DNA of 21,253 bases from JANLTP01 sp031363055. GTDB taxonomy: Bacteria > Pseudomonadota > Gammaproteobacteria > Burkholderiales > Burkholderiaceae_E. This document shows positions 6,683 through 14,142 of the stretch, one piece after another. The stretch covers positions 1-21,253 of the forward strand of contig JANLTP010000151.1 of the NCBI GenBank assembly GCA_031363055.1, written 5' to 3'. How positions within the stretch are numbered: position 1 is the first letter of the stretch; each line of letters begins with the position of its first letter. Made by a program: the position numbers and the translations under genes. Under the pieces are notes generated by a model. It searched no databases and had not been told where the DNA came from. It was given only the letters and a program-made list of their open reading frames with translations.

Positions 6683-7849
6683 CTAAACGTTCAGCAAAAA
6701 TTCGGAGAATGAGGCACCACCTGGATCTTTCGGCTTCTCCGGCATCTGTTGGGTCGCGAGCGCTGACTCGGTGGATTCGACCGGCTTGGGACTCTCGGCA
6801 TTTTCGAGTGCCCACAACATGTTGGTCGGTGAATCCGAGTTAGCCAGCGCATCTTCCTTGCTGATTTTGTCGTCGCGAATCATCTGGACCAATGCATCTT
6901 CAAAGGTCTGCGAGCCTGGCGCCAGGCTCTTTTCCATGGCCTCCTTGACATCCGACAGACGCCCCTGCTCAATCAACTCGGCAATATGGCGGGTATTGAG
7001 CAAGACCTCGACAGCGGGCAGTCGGCCGCCCGCTTTCGAGCGGATCAGGCGCTGCGAAATGATCGCCTTCAAGGTCGTGCTCATATCGCTGAGCAAAACG
7101 CGACGTGTCTCTGGCGGATAAAAATTAATGATCCGATTCAGTGCGTTATAGGCGTTGTTGGCGTGCAAGGTGGATAACACGAGATGCCCGGACTGAGCAT
7201 AGGCCAGCGCCGCCGTCATGGTTTCGGGATCTCGAATCTCGCCAATCAAGATAATGTCGGGCGCTTGCCGCATGGCATTCTTCAGAGCGATTTGCAGTGT
7301 TTCGGTATCCGATCCGATCTGGCGCTGATTGATGATCGAACGCTGGCTCTTGAACACAAATTCGATCGGGTCCTCGATCGTTAGAATGTGGCCAGATTTC
7401 TGCTCGTTGCGGTAGTTGATCAACGACGCCAAGGTAGTGGACTTGCCGGAACCGGTAGAGCCGACCACCAGAACCAGGCCACGCTTTTCCATGATGATAT
7501 CGGACACGACCGGCGGCAGCGACAGGCTGGACAGTTCGGGAACGTCGCCGGGAATATAGCGAATCACACAGGCTGGTGAGGCACGTTGCGTGAATACATT
7601 GACCCGGAAGCTGCCGATGCCGCGAAGGCCGTAGCCAACGTTCAGTTCTTTGTGATCTTCGTAGACTTGCCACTGACGCTCGGTGATGATTTCGCGAATC
7701 ATCGAAGTGACCGTTGCGGAATCGAGCCTCTGCTGGTTGACCGGCAGACTGATGCCGTTGATCTTGATATTGACGGGCGAGCCCGGCGACAGGAACAGGT
7801 CCGAGGCCTTTTTCTCGGCCATCAGCGTCAACAACTTCTCCATGATCAT
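6683..7849 (-). CDS. pilU: Type IV pilus retraction ATPase PilU
   Basis: PilT/PilU-family hexameric ATPase acting on the cytoplasmic face of the type IVa pilus machine; PilU assists PilT in pilus retraction and cannot usually replace it. The 388-residue protein shows Walker A GSTGSGKST at 130-138, an Asp box near 159-162 (IEDPIEF), Walker B IILIGEIRD at 199-207 and the His box GHLVLSTLHANNA starting near 221. PilU rather than PilT is suggested by LKNAMRQAPD, INFYPPE and AVEVLLNTRHIAELI. A Pro/Glu/Ser-rich tail of about 40 residues (from about 350) looks disordered. ATG 7849 has GGAG about 9 bases upstream; ATG 7843 is possible. pilT is not adjacent; the neighbours are dapD and yffB. Confidence 0.9.
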   Translation of the reverse strand: MIMEKLLTLMAEKKASDLFLSPGSPVNIKINGISLPVNQQRLDSATVTSMIREIITERQWQVYEDHKELNVGYGLRGIGSFRVNVFTQRASPACVIRYIPGDVPELSSLSLPPVVSDIIMEKRGLVLVVGSTGSGKSTTLASLINYRNEQKSGHILTIEDPIEFVFKSQRSIINQRQIGSDTETLQIALKNAMRQAPDIILIGEIRDPETMTAALAYAQSGHLVLSTLHANNAYNALNRIINFYPPETRRVLLSDMSTTLKAIISQRLIRSKAGGRLPAVEVLLNTRHIAELIEQGRLSDVKEAMEKSLAPGSQTFEDALVQMIRDDKISKEDALANSDSPTNMLWALENAESPKPVESTESALATQQMPEKPKDPGGASFSEFLLNV

Positions 7850-7913
7850 GGCAGGCGCTCCGCGCAGGACGGTTGCTGTTGATCCAATCGAGAGTTGAAA
7901 CTAATTTGAATTC

Positions 7914-8747
7914 TCAATCACCGCGCAACAACTCATTAATCGCTGTTTTTGCCCTGGTCTGGGCATCCACTCGTTTGACAATCACCGCACAATACAACGA
8001 AACTGAGCCATCACCGGTGGGCATCGAGCCCGGTACCACCACTGAGCCAGCCGGTACCCGTCCGTACATGATTTCGCCGCTCTGCCGGTCGTAGATCTTG
8101 GTGCTGGCACTCAAGAACACACCCATCGATAACACAGAGTTTTCTTCGACGATGACGCCCTCGACCACTTCCGAGCGCGCACCGATGAAACAATTGTCTT
8201 CAATAATCGTCGGATTGGCCTGCAAGGGCTCCAGTACGCCGCCAATGCCGACACCCCCCGACAGATGTACGCCCTTGCCGATTTGGGCGCAAGAGCCGAC
8301 CGTCGCCCAGGTGTCAACCATTGTGCCTTCGTCGACATAGGCGCCAATATTGACGTAAGAAGGCATCAGAACCACGTTGCGACCTATGAAGCAGCCGCGC
8401 CGGGCGACCGCTGGCGGCACCACGCGAGCGCCGAGCGCTTCGAAGTCGGCAGCCGAATAGCCAGCGAATTTGGTGGGTACCTTGTCGAAGAACCGGAACG
8501 GGTCCGAGGGCGCACCGAAACTCATGGGTGAGTTGTCTTCGAGTCGAAAAGACAACAAAACCGCCTTTTTGATCCACTGGTGGGTATGCCATTGGCCTTG
8601 AAACTTCTCGGCGACCCGCAGACGGCCTGAATCCAGGCCGGCAATGACATCGGCGACGGCGTCGCGAATGGCGGCGGGCGCGTTTTTAGCTGAAAGTTCG
8701 GCTCGAACTTCCCAAGCTTGGTCAATCGTGGTTTGGGCTGTGGACAT
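7914..8747 (-). CDS. dapD: 2,3,4,5-tetrahydropyridine-2,6-dicarboxylate N-succinyltransferase DapD
   Basis: DapD transfers succinate from succinyl-CoA to tetrahydrodipicolinate, committing flux to the succinylase branch of meso-diaminopimelate and lysine synthesis. The 277-residue protein (E. coli 274) has an N-terminal helical domain with WHTHQWIKKAVLLSFR near 51-66, then a left-handed beta-helix of hexapeptide repeats (about 110-240: RRGCFIGRNVVLMPSYVNIG, then GGVGIGGVLEP and EDNCFIGARSEV) and the family C-terminus with GDGSVSLYCAVIVKRVDAQT. The protein acts as a trimer in the cytosol. Start ATG 8747; the upstream Shine-Dalgarno is weak (AAAG). It follows dapC by 42 bp, so two successive steps of one pathway are co-oriented; pilU follows after 64 bp. 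Confidence 0.96.
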   Translation of the reverse strand: MSTAQTTIDQAWEVRAELSAKNAPAAIRDAVADVIAGLDSGRLRVAEKFQGQWHTHQWIKKAVLLSFRLEDNSPMSFGAPSDPFRFFDKVPTKFAGYSAADFEALGARVVPPAVARRGCFIGRNVVLMPSYVNIGAYVDEGTMVDTWATVGSCAQIGKGVHLSGGVGIGGVLEPLQANPTIIEDNCFIGARSEVVEGVIVEENSVLSMGVFLSASTKIYDRQSGEIMYGRVPAGSVVVPGSMPTGDGSVSLYCAVIVKRVDAQTRAKTAINELLRGD

Positions 8748-8789
8748 GGTTACTTTGTGCTCTGGACGGCGGTCATTGACTGGGTAGTT

Positions 8790-10016
8790 TTAGCGGTATT
8801 CAGCGACAAATTGCTCGATCCTGGAGGCGCCGGCGAGGCACAGGTCCAGCGGCTCAACCAAGGCTATGCGTACATAACCTGCTGCTGGGTTACCGGTATC
8901 TGTTTGCCGCGCCAGATAACTTCCTGGCAGCAACAACACATTATATTTGCGATACAGCTCGGCGACGAATTGCTCGTCGTCATTGCCGGGTACCTTGGCC
9001 CAGAGATAGAAGCCGGCCTCAGGTCGGGCAGTGCTTAAAACCTTTTGCAGGCGCGGCGTTATCGCATCGAATTTTTCTCGATAGGACTGCCGATTTTCGA
9101 TGACATGCGCTTCGTCCGACCAGGCCGCAATCGACGCCGCCTGGACGGTCAAACTCATGGCGCTGCCGTGATAGGTTCGATAGAGCAGAAACGCCTTGAT
9201 GATGTTCGAATCGCCCGCTGCGTAGCCCGAGCGCATACCGGGGCAGTTGGAGCGTTTTGACAAGCTGCCGAACACGATCAAGTTGCGGAAGTCCGCAAAT
9301 CCGAGTCGCTGAGCGGCCTGCAGCGCGCCGATCGGCGGGGAATTTTCATCGGTATAAATTTCTGAATAACACTCGTCCGAAGCAATGACAAAATCGTATC
9401 GATGCGCGAGCTCGAACAACTTTACCCACTCTTGCAAGCCGATGATCGATCCGGTCGGATTGCCTGGCGAGCAAACAAAGAGCAGTGAGGTCTTTTGCCA
9501 AACTGATGCGGGGACGCTGTCCCAGTCACAGCGATAACCGTTAATGGGTAATTGCGGCAAGTAATAGGGTTCGGCTCCGGCCAGCACCGCCGCACCCTCG
9601 TAGATCTGGTAAAACGGGTTCGGACAAATCATGATCGGGCGATGCGCCGGGTCGCGTTCACCCAGGGTTGGGTCTAGAACCGTCTGCGCCAACGAGAACA
9701 GGCCCTCTCGCGAGCCGTTGACCGGCAATACCTGGGTCATTGCATCCAGCGAGGTCAGTCGATAACGGCGTTTGAGCCAATCGGCCAGCGCCCCTCTGAG
9801 CTTCGGTGAACCGGCGGTTGGCGGGTATCCGGACAACCCGTCGAGCGACGCAGTCAAAGCGTCCTTGACCAGGCCAGGCGCTGCGTGCTTAGGCTCGCCG
9901 ATCGACAAATTGACCGCCGAATATTGCTGATTCGGTTTGATTGACGCCAGCAAGCTCCCCAATCTTTCGAACGGGTAAGGCTTCAGGTCTTTAAGACGAG
10001 GGTTTAAGTTTGGCAC
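8790..10016 (-). CDS. dapC: Succinyldiaminopimelate transaminase DapC
   Basis: PLP-dependent class I aminotransferase that converts N-succinyl-2-amino-6-ketopimelate (the DapD product) to N-succinyl-LL-diaminopimelate with glutamate as donor. In 408 residues it has the DapC-like start LKPYPFERLGSLL, SIGEPKH near 38-44, YPPTAGSPKLR near 64-74, CSPGNPTGS near 182-190, the D214-E-C-Y PLP-pyridine region and the Schiff-base Lys254 in GSLSKRSNCPG. The start is GTG at 10016; no Shine-Dalgarno is obvious and the 19-bp gap to queF is AT-rich. The function assignment is strengthened by dapD directly downstream. A general aminotransferase label would be the fallback. Confidence 0.92.
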   Translation of the reverse strand: MPNLNPRLKDLKPYPFERLGSLLASIKPNQQYSAVNLSIGEPKHAAPGLVKDALTASLDGLSGYPPTAGSPKLRGALADWLKRRYRLTSLDAMTQVLPVNGSREGLFSLAQTVLDPTLGERDPAHRPIMICPNPFYQIYEGAAVLAGAEPYYLPQLPINGYRCDWDSVPASVWQKTSLLFVCSPGNPTGSIIGLQEWVKLFELAHRYDFVIASDECYSEIYTDENSPPIGALQAAQRLGFADFRNLIVFGSLSKRSNCPGMRSGYAAGDSNIIKAFLLYRTYHGSAMSLTVQAASIAAWSDEAHVIENRQSYREKFDAITPRLQKVLSTARPEAGFYLWAKVPGNDDEQFVAELYRKYNVLLLPGSYLARQTDTGNPAAGYVRIALVEPLDLCLAGASRIEQFVAEYR

Positions 10017-10035
10017 GTAAATTACTGTTTATTAA

Positions 10036-10455
10036 CTATATTGTCATCGCTGAACGAATCTCTGTGCGGGGTATTGATACCGGCGTCAATGGCTTCCAGC
10101 CGCGTTTGCGATGCTCGACGATGACATCGGTAAATATTCCGCCGCGGACATACCATTGTGCGGATAGTCGCATATAGCGTGGTTTGCTGGTCGCCACGAA
10201 GTCGTCGAGCAATTGATTGGTGACCGCTTCATGAAAAGCGCCTTGATCGCGATACGACCAAAGATAGAGCTTGAGACTTTTAAGTTCGATGCACTTGAGT
10301 TCGGGCACGTAGTCGAGCGTCAGACGGGCAAAATCCGGCTGACCCGTCAAGGGGCATAGGCAGGTGAACTCTGGCGCTTGCATGTGTATCCAGTAATCGC
10401 GTTCGGGACTCGGATTGGCAAACGATTCAAGCTTTTTGGTGGGTGCGGAGGGCAT
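10036..10455 (-). CDS. queF: NADPH-dependent 7-cyano-7-deazaguanine reductase QueF (short type)
   Basis: QueF reduces the nitrile preQ0 to the amine preQ1 in queuosine synthesis, the base later placed at G34 of tRNAs for Asp, Asn, His and Tyr. This is the unimodular (YkvM-like) form of 139 residues: EFTCLCPLTGQPDF carries the catalytic Cys34 (thioimide former), followed by ELKSLKLYLWSYRDQGAFHE, the QueF signature, and RGGIFTDV near the end. An in-frame ATG at 10497 is also available, but a TATAAT on this strand at 10512-10517 would start transcription too close to it, so ATG 10455 is preferred. It is the first gene of the minus-strand run and diverges from smc. Confidence 0.94.
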   Translation of the reverse strand: MPSAPTKKLESFANPSPERDYWIHMQAPEFTCLCPLTGQPDFARLTLDYVPELKCIELKSLKLYLWSYRDQGAFHEAVTNQLLDDFVATSKPRYMRLSAQWYVRGGIFTDVIVEHRKRGWKPLTPVSIPRTEIRSAMTI

Positions 10456-10511
10456 TAAGTCGGTTCTTTGATTTCGAGGGTAGGCAGGCAAGCCCATATG
10501 AGGCCAGTGTT

Positions 10512-10542
10512 ATTATAAGGATTGGCCGCGCGCAAGGTTCGG
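10512..10542 (-). promoter_or_regulatory. Putative queF promoter with overlapping dyad
   Basis: On the minus strand TATAAT lies at 10517-10512, about 57 bases before the queF ATG. No good -35 hexamer is found at 16-18 bp spacing. In its place GGCCG (10524-10528) and CGGCC (10538-10542) form a perfect 5-bp inverted repeat separated by 9 bases, which could be an operator covering the polymerase site. The position between divergent queF and smc (160 bp) suits a shared control region. Function is inferred. Confidence 0.4.
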
Positions 10543-10615
10543 CCTCTGAGACACCGTACCTGGGAGCGATCCTGTCGGTCGTGTTTTCCCAGCCCTCAGT
10601 CAGGAATGCCCAGCA

Positions 10616-13600
10616 GTGCGACTCAAAAAAATCAAGCTTGCCGGCTTCAAATCATTTGTAGATCCAACGACGCTGGACACGCCGAGCCAATTGGTGGGCG
10701 TTGTCGGTCCAAATGGCTGCGGCAAGAGCAACGTCATGGATGCCGTCCGCTGGGTATTGGGCGAATCGAAGGCGTCGGAGCTTCGCGGCGAATCGATGCA
10801 GGATGTCATCTTTAACGGCGCGGCTGATCGCAAGCCGTCGGCGCGGGCCTCGGTCGAGCTGATTTTTGATAACTCGTTGGGGCGAATTGGCGGCAGTTGG
10901 GCCAGCTACAGCGAGTTATCGGTAAAGCGCATCCTCGGTCGCGACGGCCAATCGGTCTACCAGATCAACAATCAGGCGGTGCGACGTCGCGACGTTTACG
11001 ACATGTTTCTGGGGACGGGGTTGGGTCCGCGGGCGTACGCGATCATTGGCCAAGGGATGATTTCCCGAATCATCGAGGCCAAGCCTGAAGAGTTGCGTAT
11101 TTTCCTCGAGGAAGCGGCGGGCGTTTCGAAATACAAGGAGCGCCGCAAGGAAACCGAAAATCGCCTCGGTGGCACGCGCGAAAACCTGACGCGCGTCGAG
11201 GATATCTTGCGCGAGTTGAACGGCCAGATTGAAAAGTTGCAGCAGCAAGCCGAAGTCGCGCAGCAATACCGCGACCTTGAATCGGATCGGGAACGCAAAC
11301 AGCACATGCTCTGGATCGTTCGGCGCGACGACGGGGTCGCCGAGCAGGAACGGGTTGCCCGACAAACCATCGCTGCGACCTTGGCTCTAGAGGAGCGGCT
11401 CGCCGAGTTACGCAGCGTCGAGGCCGAGGTCGAGCGCTTGCGCAACGAGCACTACATAGCCGGCGACGATGTTCATAACAGCCAGGGCCGATACTACGAG
11501 GTGAATTCCGAGGTCAGCCGACTCGAGTCTGAAATCAAATTTATTATCGAATCACAGGTACAGACGCGCGAGCGCATCGCTGGTCTGGTCGCGCAGATTG
11601 AACAGGCGAAGCTCGACCAATCGAATGCCGGCGAGGCGCAAGTAGCGGCCGCTTCCGAGCAGGAAACGGCGCTCGAAAAAGCTGAACTGTTGAGCCAGCA
11701 AGTCATCGAGCTGACCGAGCAATTGCCGGATCTCGAGACCCGCCTGCGCACCGCGCGCGCCGAGCTGGATGCAGCGCGCGAGAGCGCTGGCCAAATTGCC
11801 CAGGCGATCGAGCGCTGCAGCGCCTTGCGCAGCAGCGCGCAGGCGCAGTTTGAGCAGGCCGAGCGCCGCCGCGAGCGATTGCGCGCTGAACGCCATGCCG
11901 TGGCGGCCCCCGAAGAAGGTATCCTTGAGCAGATGCGTGAGCAGTTGGCGGGCGCCGAGGAGGCCGAGCATTCAAGCGCCCTGCGCCAGCAGCGCTGCGA
12001 GCAGGAGTGGACCGATGCCGATAATGCCCGTGCCCCTGCACAAATCGAGGCGCGAACCGCCGAGGCGAAATTGGCGCAGTTGCAAGCTCGTTCGGTGGCC
12101 TTGAAGCAGTTGCAGGAACGCGTACAGAGCCAGGACAAACTCGCGCCCTGGCTGGCTCTGCATGGTCTGGATCGGCTCGGGCGGCTCTGGAAACATTTGA
12201 AGATTGATCACGGTTGGGAAACTGCTGTGGAGGCGGTCTTGCGCGAACGCACGTCAGCGCTCAAAGTCGAAACCATCGATCGATTGGCCGCGCTGGCTGA
12301 AGATGCGCCGCCTGGACGGGTAGCTTTTTTTGCTGCCGCAAGCTTTAACGGAATGCCCATGGCCTGGGCGGGCGGCAAGCCCTTGGCTGCGCATATTCAT
12401 TGCAGTGATGCCGGTGTCCAGGCCGCCATGGCAAACTGGTTGCATGGCGTATTTGTCGCCGATTCGCTGGAGGCTGCAGCCGCCAAACGCAATGATTTGC
12501 CGGCAGGTGCCAGTCTGATCACGCGCGACGGACATGTCCTCGACCGCTTCTCGATCAGGCTTTATGCGGCCGACTCCGAACAGGACGGTATCCTCGCGCG
12601 TCAGTTCGAACTGGAGAACCTGGAGCGCGAACAACGTGCACAGGGTTTGTTGGCGGACCAGGCCAGAGATCACGCAGTCCGGGTTGAATCGGTAGCCAAT
12701 CAACGTATGGCCAAACTGAATCAGTCACGTGACGAGCACAATCAGGCGATTCGTCAACTGACCTCGATCAAGCTCGAGGCAGAGCGGCTTTCGCAACTGA
12801 GCCAGCGGGTGACCATGACCTTCGAGCGGGTCGACGCCGAATTAGCGGAAGTAGCCGAAATCCTCGAACGGGCGCAGCAAGTGACGGCCGAGCAAAGCGA
12901 TCGGTTCGACGAACTCGACACCTCATTGGCCGAGCGTCAGCAACAAACCGAGGACCTGGTTGAAGCCTTTTCACGTTGTGAGCAGGCGCTGGCCAGGCAC
13001 CGGGAGGAGCTTCGCAATCGCGAGCGTGACGCCCAGGAGGCTTCGTTCGCAACCCGCGAAGTGCAATCCCGAATTGAGCGCTTTCAAGCGCAGGCCGAAC
13101 AGGCCGAAAAGCTGATAACCCAGGCCGCACTTGAGCAGACCAGCCTGAACGAAAAGCTTGCGCAACTCTCTGACGCGGCCGCGCAAGCGTCGCTTCAGGA
13201 TCTGCTCGAGCGTCGACAATCAGCCGAGTGGGCATTGACCCAGGCGCGATCGCAACTCGACGATCTGAGCAATGGACTTCGCCAGAAGGAAGAACAACGT
13301 CTGCAGATCGAACGTTCGCAGGAGCCGCTGCGATCAAGACTTTCGGAATTGCAACTCAAGGAACAGGCCGCATCGCTGGGCGCGCAGCAGTACGCAGCGC
13401 AATTGTCCGAAGCTAACGTCGCCGAAGAGCAAGTCAGGACGGCCTTTGCCGAGGCGCCGAAACCGGTTTGGTTACAGGCTGAGGTCACCCGCCTGACCAA
13501 CCTGGTTCAAGGACTGGGGCCCGTCAATCTCGCTGCACTCGACGAGTTGACGCAGTCGAGCGAGCGCAAAACCTTTCTGGATTCGCAGTCGCAGGATCTG

Positions 13601-14131
13601 AACGAAGCCATTGCCACGCTAGAAGACGCGATTCGTCGAATCGACAAAGAGACGCGCGATGTTCTGCAGAACACCTATGACGAAGTCAATCGGCACTTTG
13701 GAACCTTGTTTCCGGAACTGTTTGGTGGCGGCGACGCAAAATTGACCCTGACCGGCACCGAGATACTCGACTCGGGCATCCAGGTCATGGCACATCCGCC
13801 AGGCAAACGAAACGCTTCGATCCACCTGCTTTCAGGCGGCGAAAAAGCCTTGACGGCGATTGCCTTGGTGTTTGCCCTGTTTCAATTGAATCCGGCACCG
13901 TTTTGCTTGCTTGATGAAGTCGATGCGCCGCTCGATGACGCTAATACAGAGCGATATTGCGACATGGTCCGTCGTATGTCTGAACATACTCAGTTTCTGT
14001 TCATCACACACAACAAGATTGCCATGGAGCTGGCTCAGCAACTGGTTGGGGTAACGATGCAAGAACGTGGGGTATCCCGGATTGTGGCGGTTGATCTGGA
14101 GTCTGCCGCTCAGCTTGCCGAAGCTGCCTGA
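10616..14131 (+). CDS. smc: Chromosome partition protein SMC
   Basis: SMC is the ATPase core of a bacterial condensin that compacts and separates sister chromosomes, acting as a dimer with ScpA and ScpB. At 1171 residues it has full family length and layout: N-terminal ATPase half with Walker A GPNGCGKSN at 31-39, a long coiled-coil arm (about 165-500, Glu/Arg/Gln/Ala-rich heptads), a hinge (about 505-655), the returning coiled coil (about 660-1010), then the C-terminal ATPase half with signature LSGGEKAL at 1072-1079 and Walker B FCLLDEVDAPLDD at 1096-1108. Start GTG at 10616 gives the standard MRLKKIKLAGFKSF opening; AGGA lies about 11 bases upstream. scpA/scpB are not in the window. zipA follows after 11 bp, suggesting one transcript. 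This lineage uses SMC rather than MukB. Confidence 0.97.
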   Translation: MRLKKIKLAGFKSFVDPTTLDTPSQLVGVVGPNGCGKSNVMDAVRWVLGESKASELRGESMQDVIFNGAADRKPSARASVELIFDNSLGRIGGSWASYSELSVKRILGRDGQSVYQINNQAVRRRDVYDMFLGTGLGPRAYAIIGQGMISRIIEAKPEELRIFLEEAAGVSKYKERRKETENRLGGTRENLTRVEDILRELNGQIEKLQQQAEVAQQYRDLESDRERKQHMLWIVRRDDGVAEQERVARQTIAATLALEERLAELRSVEAEVERLRNEHYIAGDDVHNSQGRYYEVNSEVSRLESEIKFIIESQVQTRERIAGLVAQIEQAKLDQSNAGEAQVAAASEQETALEKAELLSQQVIELTEQLPDLETRLRTARAELDAARESAGQIAQAIERCSALRSSAQAQFEQAERRRERLRAERHAVAAPEEGILEQMREQLAGAEEAEHSSALRQQRCEQEWTDADNARAPAQIEARTAEAKLAQLQARSVALKQLQERVQSQDKLAPWLALHGLDRLGRLWKHLKIDHGWETAVEAVLRERTSALKVETIDRLAALAEDAPPGRVAFFAAASFNGMPMAWAGGKPLAAHIHCSDAGVQAAMANWLHGVFVADSLEAAAAKRNDLPAGASLITRDGHVLDRFSIRLYAADSEQDGILARQFELENLEREQRAQGLLADQARDHAVRVESVANQRMAKLNQSRDEHNQAIRQLTSIKLEAERLSQLSQRVTMTFERVDAELAEVAEILERAQQVTAEQSDRFDELDTSLAERQQQTEDLVEAFSRCEQALARHREELRNRERDAQEASFATREVQSRIERFQAQAEQAEKLITQAALEQTSLNEKLAQLSDAAAQASLQDLLERRQSAEWALTQARSQLDDLSNGLRQKEEQRLQIERSQEPLRSRLSELQLKEQAASLGAQQYAAQLSEANVAEEQVRTAFAEAPKPVWLQAEVTRLTNLVQGLGPVNLAALDELTQSSERKTFLDSQSQDLNEAIATLEDAIRRIDKETRDVLQNTYDEVNRHFGTLFPELFGGGDAKLTLTGTEILDSGIQVMAHPPGKRNASIHLLSGGEKALTAIALVFALFQLNPAPFCLLDEVDAPLDDANTERYCDMVRRMSEHTQFLFITHNKIAMELAQQLVGVTMQERGVSRIVAVDLESAAQLAEAA

Positions 14132-14142
14132 TCAACGACGTC

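Noticed and set aside
7850..7913. Terminator or regulatory hairpin between dapD and pilU
   Set aside because: Weak partly paired words (GAGA/TCTC, AAA/TTT) exist, but the stem is broken and no T-run follows on the coding strand.
10456..10505. preQ1 riboswitch in front of queF
   Set aside because: The short leader has neither the preQ1-I stem plus A-rich tail nor a preQ1-II fold that I can draw.
11494..12138. Minus-strand frames rich in Ser, Ala, Arg and Cys opposite the SMC coiled coil
   Set aside because: Low-complexity shadows of Glu/Ala/Arg-rich coiled-coil codons; smc is unambiguous here.
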